Positions 40,968-48,795 of a DNA stretch of 48,795 nucleotides are shown here, piece after piece. The stretch lies in assembly GCF_001941965.1 (NCBI RefSeq), contig NZ_MKZO01000040.1, positions 1-48,795 on the forward strand, given 5' to 3'. The DNA is from Pseudomonas putida (lineage in GTDB: Bacteria > Pseudomonadota > Gammaproteobacteria > Pseudomonadales > Pseudomonadaceae). The notes below the pieces were generated by a model. The model saw only the letters and a program-made list of their open reading frames with translations. It ran no database searches and was not told the DNA's origin. The first letter of the stretch is position 1. Each line of letters starts with the position of its first letter. The position numbers were made by a program, and so were the translations under genes.

Positions 40968-41435
40968 TCAGGCTTCTTCATCGCCTTGCGGCGGCGATAC
41001 CCGGTCGGTCCAGGGCTTGCCGTCCAGCGGTGCCGAGCGTGCCAGCTCGGCTTCATCGAGGCCGATGCCGCCGCCGATTTCGTCTTCGTCGACCCGCCGC
41101 AGTTGCTGGTCCACAGGCCCGGCACCGCCACGTTCGGACGGATCGCGGGCACCGGTCTGGTCGTACAGGGTGTCGGGACTCAGGTCGTCGTAGGTGACGT
41201 TGTCTTCATGCAGGCTTTCGCTGAGGGCTTCCCCCCCGGTCATGCCGCTGCGCTCAACCCGCTCGGCGGGAAACTCGCGATTCACCTCTTCCGCCGACCG
41301 CGCATCGCCGGCACGGCCCTGACGCTCGTCGTGGCGGTCGCTGAAATCCAGCTCACGCATTTCGCCCATGCGGTCCTGGATGTCGTCGATCTCCTGCGGC
41401 ACATGGCTGGCAGGCTTTTCACTTTTCTCGTTCAT
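40968..41435 (-). CDS. Acidic, disordered hypothetical protein (often labelled HPr-related or serine kinase/phosphatase)
   Basis: 155 aa from the ATG at 41435. Highly charged and poor in hydrophobic residues (DDIQDRMGEMRELDFSDRHDERQGR, ERSGMTGGEALSESLHEDNVTYDDLSPDTLYDQTG). No HPr, kinase or phosphatase motif is visible, so the database labels seem unsupported. A stress or desiccation protein is possible (inference). Divergent from ligD across 152 bp; that gap shows no clear regulator site. Confidence 0.72.
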   Translation of the reverse strand: MNEKSEKPASHVPQEIDDIQDRMGEMRELDFSDRHDERQGRAGDARSAEEVNREFPAERVERSGMTGGEALSESLHEDNVTYDDLSPDTLYDQTGARDPSERGGAGPVDQQLRRVDEDEIGGGIGLDEAELARSAPLDGKPWTDRVSPPQGDEEA

Positions 41436-41587
41436 GGCAACCTCGCTTGCGGATGAGCTGTACCTGAGTCGACTCACCGCCGCGAAGAATGATTCAGTCT
41501 TTCTGCCACCCGGTCGCCACGCCGATTGAACTCCCGTCATGCGCCCCCTCTCCCACTTGGTAAGACGCCGGAGACAGAGCATTCGCC

Positions 41588-44023
41588 ATGGCCAAGCCCC
41601 TCGAGGAATACCAGCGCAAGCGCAACTTCACCGCCACCCCTGAACCCAGTGGCAAGCGCGCCCGTGGCAAAGGCCAGGCGCTGCAGTTCTGCATCCAGAA
41701 ACATGACGCCAGCCACCTGCATTACGACTTCCGCCTGGAACTGGATGGCACCCTGAAAAGCTGGGCGGTGCCCAAGGGCCCGTCGCTGGACCCGAAGGTC
41801 AAGCGCCTCGCCGTGCATGTCGAAGACCATCCGCTGGACTACGCCGGCTTCGAGGGGCATATCCCCGAAGGTCACTATGGCGCCGGTGATGTGATCGTCT
41901 GGGATCGCGGCATCTGGATTCCCGAAGGCGATCCCCATCAAGGCTATGCCAAAGGTCATCTGCGCTTCGAACTGCAAGGGGAAAAGCTGGGCGGGCGCTG
42001 GAACCTGTTCCGCACGCGCCTGGCCGGCAAGAAAGAACAGTGGATGCTGGTCAAGTCAGCAGACGCCCAGGCCCGTGAAGAAAGCGACTACGACATTCTC
42101 GAAGCCGCGCCGGACAGCGTGCTCAGCGATCGCACCCTGCCCAATGCGACACCCGCGCCCAAGCCCGCTACGGCGAAGAAAAAAACGCGCAAGGCGCCGC
42201 TGCCCGCCACACTCAAGCCGCAGTTGGCAACCCTGGTGGACGCTCCACCGCAAGGCGCCTGGCGCTACGAAATCAAGTTCGACGGCTATCGCATCCTGGC
42301 CCGCATCGATGACGGCGAGGTGCGTCTGTTCACCCGCAATGGCCATGACTGGACGGCGAAGATGCCGCGCCAGGTGGCCGCGCTCAAGAAGCTCAAGCTG
42401 AAATCCGCCTGGCTCGACGGCGAGATGGTGGTAGCCGACGAGAACGGCGTGGCCGACTTCCAGGCCCTGCAGAACGCCTTCGACACCGAGCACGACGAAC
42501 GCATTCTCTACTACCTGTTCGACCTGCCCTGGCTCGACGGCCACGACTTGCGCCAGCACCCCTTGCACGAGCGCCGCGCGGCCCTGGAAAAGCTGCTCGC
42601 CGATCCGCCGCCTGAAGTGCGCTACTCCGCCGACTTCGATGAACCGGTGACCTCGCTGCTTGCCAGCGCCTGCCGGATGAACCTCGAAGGCCTGATCGGC
42701 AAGCGTCGCGACAGCACCTATGTGGAACGGCGCAGCAGCGACTGGATCAAGCTCAAGTGCCAGCAACGCCAGGAGTTCGTGGTGCTCGGCTACACCGATC
42801 CGAAGGGCAGTCGCGCCGCCTTCGGCGCCCTGCTGCTGGGCCTGCACGATGGCAAGCAGTTGCGTTACGCCGGCAAGGTGGGCACCGGTTTCAGCACCGA
42901 CACCCTGCACACTCTGCATCGGCAACTCAAACCGCTGGAAGTGTCCCGGCCGGCGCTGGACAAGCCACCGAGCGGTGCCGAGGCCCGTGGCGTGCACTGG
43001 CTCAAGCCGCATCTGCTGGCCGAAATCAGCTTCGCCCAGATGACCCGCGAAGGCATCGTCCGCCATGCAGTGTTCCATGGCCTGCGCAACGACAAGCCAG
43101 CCAGCGCGATCACTCTGGAGCGTCCCATGACCGCCAGGAAAAGCACCGCCAGGCAGATGCGCCTGACCCATCCCGAGCGCATCATCGATGCCACCAGCCA
43201 CACCCGCAAACTGGACATCGCCGAGTACTATGCCAAGGTCGGCAAGCTGATCCTGCCACACCTCAAGGATCGCCCGGTCGCACTGGTCCGCGCCCCGGAC
43301 GGGCTGGCCGGCGAGCTGTTCTTCCAGAAGAACGCCGCCCAGCTCGACCTGCCCCATGTCAAAACCTACGGCAAGGACGAGGCAGGCCAGGCCGCCATGG
43401 TGATCAATCGCCAGGACACTCTGCTCGGCGCGGTGCAGATGAACACCCTCGAACTGCACACCTGGAACGCCACCGACAAGCAGTTCGAGCGCCCGGACCG
43501 CTTCATCCTCGACCTCGACCCGGACCCTAAGCTGCCCTGGAAAGCCATGGTCGAGGCCACCACCCTGACCCTCACCCTGCTCGAAGAACTGGGCCTGCGC
43601 TGCTTCCTCAAGACCAGCGGCGGCAAGGGCATCCACGTGGTGGTGCCACTACAGCGCAAGGCCGGCTGGGACGAGGTGAAGGATTTCAGCCACGCCATCG
43701 TCAGCCACATGGCCGGGCTGTTCCCGGACCGGCTGTCGGCGGTGTCCGGGCCGAAGAACCGGGTCGGGCGGATCTTCATCGACTACCTGCGTAACGGCCA
43801 GGGAGCCACCACCGTCTGCGCCTGGTCGCTGCGGGCCCGCGAGGGCATGCCCGTGTCGGTACCAATCTGGCCGGAGGAACTGGCCGGGCTCAAGGGCGCC
43901 AACCACTGGACCCTGGCCACCATCGACGAGCGCCTGGCGGACGGCAACGACCCGTGGAAGGACTACGCCGCCACTCGCCAGTCGATCACCGCCGCCATAC
44001 GCAAGAAACTCGGCCTGAAGTGA
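41588..44023 (+). CDS. ligD: DNA ligase D (phosphoesterase-ligase-polymerase), NHEJ
   Basis: 811 aa with the three LigD domains in the pseudomonad order. The 3'-phosphoesterase spans about 8-150 (FCIQKHDASHLHYDFRLELDG). The ATP-dependent ligase spans about 210-500 with catalytic Lys230 in EIKFDGYR. The primase-polymerase runs from about 523 to the end, with D642 and D644 in LDLDPDP. It repairs double-strand breaks with Ku in non-dividing cells. Ku is encoded 3.2 kb away on the other strand, with a four-gene biosynthetic-looking operon in between. The next gene starts 11 nt after the stop. Confidence 0.95.
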   Translation: MAKPLEEYQRKRNFTATPEPSGKRARGKGQALQFCIQKHDASHLHYDFRLELDGTLKSWAVPKGPSLDPKVKRLAVHVEDHPLDYAGFEGHIPEGHYGAGDVIVWDRGIWIPEGDPHQGYAKGHLRFELQGEKLGGRWNLFRTRLAGKKEQWMLVKSADAQAREESDYDILEAAPDSVLSDRTLPNATPAPKPATAKKKTRKAPLPATLKPQLATLVDAPPQGAWRYEIKFDGYRILARIDDGEVRLFTRNGHDWTAKMPRQVAALKKLKLKSAWLDGEMVVADENGVADFQALQNAFDTEHDERILYYLFDLPWLDGHDLRQHPLHERRAALEKLLADPPPEVRYSADFDEPVTSLLASACRMNLEGLIGKRRDSTYVERRSSDWIKLKCQQRQEFVVLGYTDPKGSRAAFGALLLGLHDGKQLRYAGKVGTGFSTDTLHTLHRQLKPLEVSRPALDKPPSGAEARGVHWLKPHLLAEISFAQMTREGIVRHAVFHGLRNDKPASAITLERPMTARKSTARQMRLTHPERIIDATSHTRKLDIAEYYAKVGKLILPHLKDRPVALVRAPDGLAGELFFQKNAAQLDLPHVKTYGKDEAGQAAMVINRQDTLLGAVQMNTLELHTWNATDKQFERPDRFILDLDPDPKLPWKAMVEATTLTLTLLEELGLRCFLKTSGGKGIHVVVPLQRKAGWDEVKDFSHAIVSHMAGLFPDRLSAVSGPKNRVGRIFIDYLRNGQGATTVCAWSLRAREGMPVSVPIWPEELAGLKGANHWTLATIDERLADGNDPWKDYAATRQSITAAIRKKLGLK

Positions 44024-44034
44024 AGGAGCCACGT

Positions 44035-45078
44035 ATGAGCATCATCCAGGACTTCGACCTGGGCAGCCTCGACACCCTGCTGCGCAGCTTCACCCAGCGT
44101 CCCCAGGCGCTGCATCTGGACACCCAGTTGCCGCTGATCCTGCAATCGCTGCAACAGGATCATCTCGACCTGCTGCCCCTGCCCGGCCAGGGCCATACCT
44201 TGCAACGCTGGCAGACCCTGGCCCGGGTCGCCGGCTGCGACCTGAGCCTGGCCAAGCTGTACGAGGGCCACACCGATGCCCTGGCGATCCTTTCCGAATG
44301 CGGCGCCAGCCACAAGGTCGGCCAGGGCATCTGGGGCGTGTGGGCTGCGGAACCGCCAGATGCACGGGTGCGCATCGTCGAGCGCGATGGCGAGCGGGTG
44401 CTGCTGGAGGGGCGCAAGGCCTGGTGTTCCGGCGCCTTGCAGATCGACAACGCGCTGCTCACCGCCTGGGACAGGCATGACCAGCCGCAACTGGTGGCGA
44501 TCGAGCTGTCTCATCCGAGCCAGCGAATCATTGCCGAGGGCTGGCAGGCGGTGGGCATGTCGACCACCTCCAGCGTGGTCATGGAGTTCAATGACTCACC
44601 GGCCCGGGCCATCGGCGCGCCGGGCCAGTACCTGTCGCGCCCCGGGTTCTGGCACGGCGGCGCAGGTATTGCCGCCTGCTGGTACGGCGCCGCCGAGGCG
44701 CTGGCCGATTACCTGCGCGAGCACTGCCGCAAGCCACGCCCCGACCCGCACGCCGAGGCGCACCTGGGCACAGTCGATGCCGCCCTGTGCGGTGCCCGTG
44801 CGACCTTGCGCGAGTGCGCGGGCTGGATCGACGCCAACCCGGGCAGCGATGCCGAACTGCTGGTGCGGCGCACCCGGGCCCAGGTGGAACAGGCGGTGAA
44901 CCAGGTAATCGAGCATGTCGGCCGCGCCCTTGGCGCCACGCCGTTTTGCCACAACAGTCATTTCGCCCGGCTCGCCGCAGACCTGCCGGTATTCCTGCGC
45001 CAGAGCCACGCCGAGCGCGATCTCGCCGTGCTCGGCCGACAACTGGCGGGCATGCCCGCGGGAGCCTGGCAGCTATGA
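44035..45078 (+). CDS. Acyl-CoA dehydrogenase-like flavoprotein (short form)
   Basis: 347 aa, shorter than standard acyl-CoA dehydrogenases (about 380). The family fold is seen in the helical N-terminus, the middle domain (WGVWAAEPPDARVRIVERDGERVLLEGRKAWCSGALQIDNALLTAW, STTSSVVMEFNDSPA) and the C-terminal helices (GIAACWYGAAEALADYLREHC). The usual catalytic Glu region is not recognisable, so ordinary beta-oxidation is unlikely. GAAGGAG lies 6 nt upstream and the gene follows ligD by 11 nt. First gene of a four-gene overlapped operon; it may desaturate or oxidise an acyl or amine group on the product (inference). Confidence 0.78.
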   Translation: MSIIQDFDLGSLDTLLRSFTQRPQALHLDTQLPLILQSLQQDHLDLLPLPGQGHTLQRWQTLARVAGCDLSLAKLYEGHTDALAILSECGASHKVGQGIWGVWAAEPPDARVRIVERDGERVLLEGRKAWCSGALQIDNALLTAWDRHDQPQLVAIELSHPSQRIIAEGWQAVGMSTTSSVVMEFNDSPARAIGAPGQYLSRPGFWHGGAGIAACWYGAAEALADYLREHCRKPRPDPHAEAHLGTVDAALCGARATLRECAGWIDANPGSDAELLVRRTRAQVEQAVNQVIEHVGRALGATPFCHNSHFARLAADLPVFLRQSHAERDLAVLGRQLAGMPAGAWQL

Positions 45079-45827
45079 GCGAAGACCTGTTCAAGGGCCC
45101 GGCAACCCGGCACGAGCAATGGCAGCACTCGGCCCACCTGGCCCGGGCCACCTGGATCACCCCGCAGCAGCTGTGCCCGCCGGGCCGGCGCCTGGTGGTG
45201 GTGGCGCCCCATCCCGACGACGAGATCCTCGCCTGCGGCGGCCTGCTCGCCAGCTTGCGCGGCCGTGAAGCGGACCTGCTGCTGATCTCGGTCACCGATG
45301 GCGAGGCCAGTCATCCCGGTTCGCAACACTGGACTGAATACCGCCTGCGCCGCCAGCGCCCGCAGGAAAGCCGCAACGCCCTGCACAAGCTCGGCCTCGA
45401 TGTGCAGACGCTGAACTGGCAGCGCCTGTCGTTGAAGGACACCGCCGTGGCCCGGGACGAGGCCTTCCTCGTCAATCACCTGAGCCAGCTGCTGCGCGCG
45501 GATGACCAACTCCTCTGCACCTGGCGCGGCGATGGCCACTGCGATCACGAGGCCGTCGGCCGTGCCTGCGCCCAGGCAGCGCAGGCCAAGAGCGTGGCCT
45601 TGCTGGAGGTGCCGGTCTGGGCCTGGTACTGGGCCGAGCCGGAGGACACGCGCCTGCCCTGGGAGCGGGCGTACAAGGTGCAACTGGATGCCGATGCCCT
45701 GCAACGCAAGCAGCAGGCGATCACGGCCCATGTGAGCCAACTGGAAACCGATGGCGAGCGCCCGCCGGTGCTGCCGGCGGAAACGCTCGAATGCCTGATG
45801 CAACCTTTCGAACTGGTGTTCCGATGA
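45075..45827 (+). CDS. PIG-L family deacetylase (LmbE-like)
   Basis: 250 aa Zn hydrolase. The metal motif HPDDE is at residues 46-50 in VVVAPHPDDEILACGG, and the second His motif is in GDGHCDHEAVGRA. Family members remove N-acetyl groups from GlcNAc-linked molecules, for example in GPI, mycothiol and bacillithiol synthesis. The ATG overlaps the upstream stop (ATGA). With a glycosyltransferase in the same operon, an N-acetylated sugar conjugate as substrate is a natural guess (inference). Confidence 0.88.
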   Translation: MSEDLFKGPATRHEQWQHSAHLARATWITPQQLCPPGRRLVVVAPHPDDEILACGGLLASLRGREADLLLISVTDGEASHPGSQHWTEYRLRRQRPQESRNALHKLGLDVQTLNWQRLSLKDTAVARDEAFLVNHLSQLLRADDQLLCTWRGDGHCDHEAVGRACAQAAQAKSVALLEVPVWAWYWAEPEDTRLPWERAYKVQLDADALQRKQQAITAHVSQLETDGERPPVLPAETLECLMQPFELVFR

Positions 45828-46423
45828 GTGTCGATGCCCGTTACTTCGCCAACCTGTTCGCCGCCAGCGACGACCCCTGGGCCTTTCGCACCCGCTGGTA
45901 CGAGAAGCGCAAGCGCGACCTGATCATGGCCAGCCTGCCAAAGCAGTTCTACGAACGCATCTTCGAGCCGGCCTGTGCCAATGGCGAACTGAGTGCAGCG
46001 CTTGCCGAGCGTTGTAGCGAACTGGTCTGCCATGACCTCGACGCCACCGCCGTTTCCCTCGCCCGCCAGCGCCTCGCCCACTTGCCAGGTGTCCAGGTCG
46101 AACAGGGACACCTGCCGGGGGACTGGCCGGGCGGCAGTTTCGACCTGATCGTCCTCGGCGAGATCGGCTACTACCTCGACCCGGCGCAGTGGCTACAGGT
46201 GATCGAGCAGGCGGTGGCCAGCCTGAACGCCGATGGAGCGCTGCTGGCCTGCCACTGGCTGCACCCGATCGACGGCTGCCCGCAGGACGGGCGTCAGGTA
46301 CATGCCCTGCTGGAGCAGCGTTTGCCGCTGTACCGCGTGCTGCGCCACGAGGAAGCAGACTTTTTGCTGGAGTACTGGAGTTGCCAGCCCAGCGTGATCG
46401 ACCTGGACGAGACCTGCCCATGA
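45824..46423 (+). CDS. NodS-type SAM-dependent methyltransferase
   Basis: 199 aa. Opens DARYFANLFAASDDPWAFRTRWYEKRKRDLIMASLP, the start seen in NodS-like proteins, followed by the SAM motif FEPACANGELSAALAERC, CHDLDATAVSLARQRL and FDLIVLGEIGYYL. NodS N-methylates a chitooligosaccharide after its deacetylation. Here the gene follows a PIG-L deacetylase by an ATGA overlap, which parallels the NodB-NodS logic of deacetylation then N-methylation, though the deacetylase is of another family. Confidence 0.86.
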   Translation: MSVDARYFANLFAASDDPWAFRTRWYEKRKRDLIMASLPKQFYERIFEPACANGELSAALAERCSELVCHDLDATAVSLARQRLAHLPGVQVEQGHLPGDWPGGSFDLIVLGEIGYYLDPAQWLQVIEQAVASLNADGALLACHWLHPIDGCPQDGRQVHALLEQRLPLYRVLRHEEADFLLEYWSCQPSVIDLDETCP

Positions 46424-47073
46424 TTGCCGTGATCATTCCTGCACATAACGAAGCGGACACCTTGCCCCGCTGCCTTGCAGCCGTTCGAACCGCTGCCCGC
46501 GCCGCTGAAAGTGCCGGGCACCAGGTCGAGATCGTGCTGGTACTGGATCACTGCACGGATGCCAGTGCCGAGATCGCCCGCGCGTTTTGCGTGGAGACGC
46601 TGGAGGTCGATGTGCGCAATGTCGGCCAGGCCCGCCGGGCTGGCGCCGAACTGATGCTGCAGCGCGGTGCGCAGTGGCTGGCCTGTACCGATGCCGACAG
46701 TTGCGTGCCGGCGGACTGGCTGCTGTGCCAACTGGGCTTCGCCGCCGATGCGGTGTGCGGCACGGTGCATATCGAGGAATGGCAGGTGGATCAGGACCAG
46801 GCCCTGCGTGAACGTTATCTCGGGCATTACCAGATGCGCGAGGGGCACCGGCATATCCATGGGGCCAACCTGGGGATCTGTGCCCGCGCCTATCAGCGGG
46901 TGGGCGGGTTCCGGCCGTTGGCGCTGAACGAGGATGTGCAGTTGATCCAGGATCTGGAGGCGTGCGGGGCGACTATCGTGTGGACGGCGTTGAACAGTGT
47001 GTCGACCAGCAGCCGCATGGATAGCCGGGCTCGGGGTGGGTTTGGGGATTATCTGCGGTCGCTGCAACTTTGA
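46420..47073 (+). CDS. Family 2 glycosyltransferase
   Basis: 217 aa, a compact GT2 domain: IIPAHNEADTLPRCLAAV at the start, the metal-binding DxD as TDADSCVP (about residues 88-95), the acceptor region HIHGANLGICARAYQRVGGF and the catalytic-base-like NEDVQLIQDLE. No membrane helix, so it is likely cytosolic. ATGA overlap with the methyltransferase gene. Last gene of the four; a REPIN follows. Confidence 0.86.
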   Translation: MIAVIIPAHNEADTLPRCLAAVRTAARAAESAGHQVEIVLVLDHCTDASAEIARAFCVETLEVDVRNVGQARRAGAELMLQRGAQWLACTDADSCVPADWLLCQLGFAADAVCGTVHIEEWQVDQDQALRERYLGHYQMREGHRHIHGANLGICARAYQRVGGFRPLALNEDVQLIQDLEACGATIVWTALNSVSTSSRMDSRARGGFGDYLRSLQL

Positions 47074-47092
47074 CATTTTGCTGTGTTGCTGA

Positions 47093-47177
47093 TGGCCTCA
47101 TCGCCGGCAAGCCAGCTCCCACAGTGTCCGCCGCGCTGCCGAACCCTGTGGGAGCTGGCTTGCCAGCGATGAGGCCA
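47093..47177. repeat. REPIN between convergent genes
   Basis: Inverted REP pair of the main family; the left arm has CGCCGGCAAGCC, a one-base variant. It lies between the GT2 gene and ku. Confidence 0.9.
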
Positions 47178-47193
47178 GTAAAAAAACCAACAA

Positions 47194-48015
47194 TCATGAA
47201 GCCTTGCGCGCAACCTTCTTCTTCGGCTTCCCACCCAGGCTGCGCTTGAGCAATTCGGTCAGGTCGATGATATCCGCGCCCTTGCCCTCGCCCTCCTCGC
47301 CCGGCTGTTCCACCGTGGCGATCTTGCCCTTGGCCGCCTTCTCCTCCACCAGGTCCATGATGGTCTGGCGAAACTCGTTGTGGTAATCCCCAGGCGTCCA
47401 GCTGCCGCTCATGTCCTTGACCAGGCGCTTGGCCATGTCGAGTTCGGCCTTGCTCGCCTTGGCCTTGGTCACGCTGCTGTCCAGTTCCAGGCTGTCGAGA
47501 CCGCGTACTTCATCCGGCCAGCGCAAGGTAATCAACACCAAGGCTTCCTCCAGTGGCCGCACCAACGCCAGATGCTGTTGGGTATGCAAAACCACCGTGG
47601 CCAAGGCCACCTTGCCAGTGCTTTCCAGGGTATCGCGCAGCAACGCATAGACCTTGCCCCCGCGCTTGTCCGGCGCCAGGTAATACGGCGTCTCGAACTG
47701 CTGCAAGGGAATCTCCCCGGCCTCGACGAAGGAAAAGATATCGATGGTCTGGGTCGCCTCGGGCCGGGCCTTGCGGATCTCCTCCTCGCTGATCACCACA
47801 TAGCGGCCCTTCTCCACCTCGACGCCCTTGACGATATGTTCCTTGGTCACCTCCTTGCCAGTGACCTTGTTGATCCGCTTGTAGCCCACCGGGTCCATGC
47901 TGCGCTGGTCGAGCCAGTCGAAGTCGATGCGCTGGCTGCTGACTGCGGTGGTCAGGGCAACGGGGATATGCACCAGGCCGAAGCTGATCGCACCTTTCCA
48001 GATTGCACGTGGCAT
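47194..48015 (-). CDS. ku: Ku DNA end-binding protein, NHEJ
   Basis: 273 aa. The bacterial Ku core is complete from MPRAIWKGAISFGLVHIPVALTTA through FDWLDQRS, GYKRINKVTGKEV, YVVISEEE, IPLQQFETPYYLAPD and LITLRWPDEVRG. The C-terminus is Lys-rich (GGKPKKKVARKAS), typical of the basic tail that threads along DNA. It forms a ring on DNA ends and recruits LigD, encoded in the same island. Confidence 0.95.
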   Translation of the reverse strand: MPRAIWKGAISFGLVHIPVALTTAVSSQRIDFDWLDQRSMDPVGYKRINKVTGKEVTKEHIVKGVEVEKGRYVVISEEEIRKARPEATQTIDIFSFVEAGEIPLQQFETPYYLAPDKRGGKVYALLRDTLESTGKVALATVVLHTQQHLALVRPLEEALVLITLRWPDEVRGLDSLELDSSVTKAKASKAELDMAKRLVKDMSGSWTPGDYHNEFRQTIMDLVEEKAAKGKIATVEQPGEEGEGKGADIIDLTELLKRSLGGKPKKKVARKAS

Positions 48016-48031
48016 GGCGAACTCCCGAAGG

Positions 48032-48211
48032 TCAGTTGTCGCTGTCCTTGCTCGGCGCCAGCTGCGAAGCCGGACTTTCCGATTGCGGTTGCTGCATCTG
48101 CAATGACGGCTTGCTCGGATCGGAGTCCTTGCCGGGGTGGTTGGAATTGTCGAAACAGCCGCCCAGCGCCAGCAGGCCGGACAGCAGAAGCATGGCTGCG
48201 CCCTTGTTCAT
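48032..48211 (-). CDS. Small lipoprotein, 59 aa
   Basis: Starts MNKGAAMLLLSGLLALGGCFDNS with lipobox LGGC, so mature Cys19 would be lipidated. The rest is Ser/Pro/Gln-rich and disordered (SDPSKPSLQMQQPQSESPASQ). GGAGG lies 9 nt upstream. Located just upstream of ku on the same strand; function unknown. Confidence 0.72.
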   Translation of the reverse strand: MNKGAAMLLLSGLLALGGCFDNSNHPGKDSDPSKPSLQMQQPQSESPASQLAPSKDSDN

Positions 48212-48312
48212 GGCCGATTCCTCCGCAAAAGCAAACGGCGCACCGAGGCAGGGCCACGATGCGCCAGACGGACGGGGCATGTGCATGCCCCGCCAATTAC
48301 TTCACTGCTGCA

Positions 48313-48486
48313 TCAGGAGCGACCACCTTTGCGGCCGGTGTCCTGGGGTTTCTGCCGGTCCTGATTCATGCCGCCCGAATGTTGCCCGCCCTTGCGACCG
48401 GCTTCGGAGGCTTTTTCCCGATCGTTGGCGAAGTTGCCCGGGTTGCCACCTTGCTTGGAGCCAGTGCGGTTTTCATTGTTAGCCAT
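48313..48486 (-). CDS. KGG-repeat stress protein, 57 aa
   Basis: Short gene starting MANNENRTGSKQGGNPGNF. It contains two R-K-G-G motifs (residues 31-34 and 52-55) and a related SKQGG at 10-14 with the E-K-A-S-E-A-G spacing of the stress-induced KGG (YciG/con-10) family. Hydrophilic and glycine-rich. AGGTGA lies 7 nt upstream. Family members are linked to general stress responses, which fits the island. Confidence 0.85.
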   Translation of the reverse strand: MANNENRTGSKQGGNPGNFANDREKASEAGRKGGQHSGGMNQDRQKPQDTGRKGGRS

Positions 48487-48650
48487 GATCTTTCACCTCA
48501 TAGAAACTAGGGATGCACGACGTTTGCCGTACATGACTGGGAGTCCGGTTCGGGGCAGGGATTCGCTTTGATTCGGGGCGGTCGGACGGGTGGCGGGAAA
48601 TAGCGGGAGGGGGGTGTTTGGGGTACTGGTTTTTTGCGGTGTTGCTACTG

Positions 48651-48668
48651 GCCTCATCGCTGGCAAGC
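48651..48668. repeat. Half REP interrupted by an insertion sequence
   Basis: GCCTCATCGCTGGCAAGC matches the main REP family, then the sequence leaves the consensus exactly at 48669. The break is a few bases past the centre of the GCTGGCAAGCCAGC stem-loop. Confidence 0.85.
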
Positions 48669-48795
48669 TGAACTGGCCTAATGATCCCGGACACCTCTTA
48701 AGGGCGATATGATTCGCCCATTCAGGAGGTTCTATGCAAGAACGGAAGACCTACACCCGCGAGTTTAAGCAACGTGCTGCCAGCATGGTTCTTGA
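48669..48795 (+). mobile_element. Left end of an IS3-type insertion sequence
   Basis: Begins TGAACTGGCCTAATGATCCC, a terminal inverted repeat-like end starting with TG as usual for IS3 elements, followed by AGGAGG and the first ORF. The right end lies outside the window, so the inverted repeat and target duplication cannot be checked. Confidence 0.78.
48734..48795 (+). CDS. IS3-family transposase OrfA, N-terminus only
   Basis: ATG at 48734, with AGGAGG 4 nt upstream. The peptide begins MQERKTYTREFKQRAASMVL, which is the opening of OrfA (Tnp_1 helix-turn-helix family) in many IS3 elements. It is cut by the window edge after about 20 residues. Confidence 0.82.
   Translation, partial: MQERKTYTREFKQRAASMVL

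Noticed and set aside
40968..41435. HPr-related phosphotransferase or serine kinase/phosphatase function
   Set aside because: No phospho-acceptor His site or kinase/phosphatase motif is visible in the acidic, disordered sequence.
6724..48668. A dispersed CRISPR-like repeat array
   Set aside because: The repeats are palindromic REP pairs kilobases apart, with no regular spacers or cas genes.

Overview
This window is a chromosomal segment of a fluorescent-group Pseudomonas (P. fluorescens / P. putida type). The evidence is the high-GC codon usage, the many Pseudomonas-type REP/REPIN repeats, an OprD-family porin, a DUF6708 protein of the kind found beside T6SS effectors, a second EF-G, a Ku/LigD pair and a metallothionein with a long acidic tail. 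I see no rRNA, tRNA or CRISPR array.

Layout. 1-1458: AT-richer end of a probable T6SS effector locus (effector C-terminus plus DUF6708 protein). 1716-8198: housekeeping-like genes (second EF-G, delta-60 repeat protein, SulP transporter, O-acetylhomoserine sulfhydrylase). 8442-11893: a tight operon of an FAD amino-acid-oxidase-like enzyme, an unannotated 38-aa CxxC protein (TTG start, strong ribosome binding site, ATGA overlap) and a thiamine-diphosphate 2-keto-acid decarboxylase. 12012-12286: a long imperfect palindrome with identical REP-containing outer arms. 12484-14439: topB with a LexA-type box upstream. 14573-18075: methyltransferase, VOC protein, TonB-dependent receptor. 18264-22192: two-component 4-hydroxyphenylacetate 3-hydroxylase (C1 reductase, C2 oxygenase) divergent from a FeaB-like phenylacetaldehyde dehydrogenase. 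With the 8.4-11.9 kb operon these could form an amino acid to keto acid to aldehyde to arylacetate to catechol route (inference). 22394-26450: LysR regulator, HPP-CBS membrane protein with a structured leader, and an ECF sigma/anti-sigma/DUF3455 operon. 26573-36059: PpnN nucleosidase, transporters, porin, XRE-cupin regulator, DASS transporter, hypotheticals. 36159-38627: small proteins, an EamA exporter and a ClpP-like protein coupled to a low-affinity iron permease family gene.

39284-48486 looks like a stress/DNA-repair island: DUF72, SAP/Rho-N-like basic protein, metallothionein, acidic disordered protein, LigD, a four-gene ATGA-overlapped operon (acyl-CoA dehydrogenase-like, PIG-L deacetylase, NodS-type methyltransferase, GT2), Ku, a small lipoprotein and a KGG-repeat protein. 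The four-gene operon, lodged between the two NHEJ genes, is the best candidate here for an undescribed small-molecule system. At 48669 an IS3-type element begins inside the loop of a REP sequence, and the window ends in its first ORF.

Ten REPINs of one family (core GCTGGCAAGCCAGC), one of them decayed, plus the long palindrome and a half copy cut by the IS, sit in the intergenic spaces. Two further REP types occur once each.
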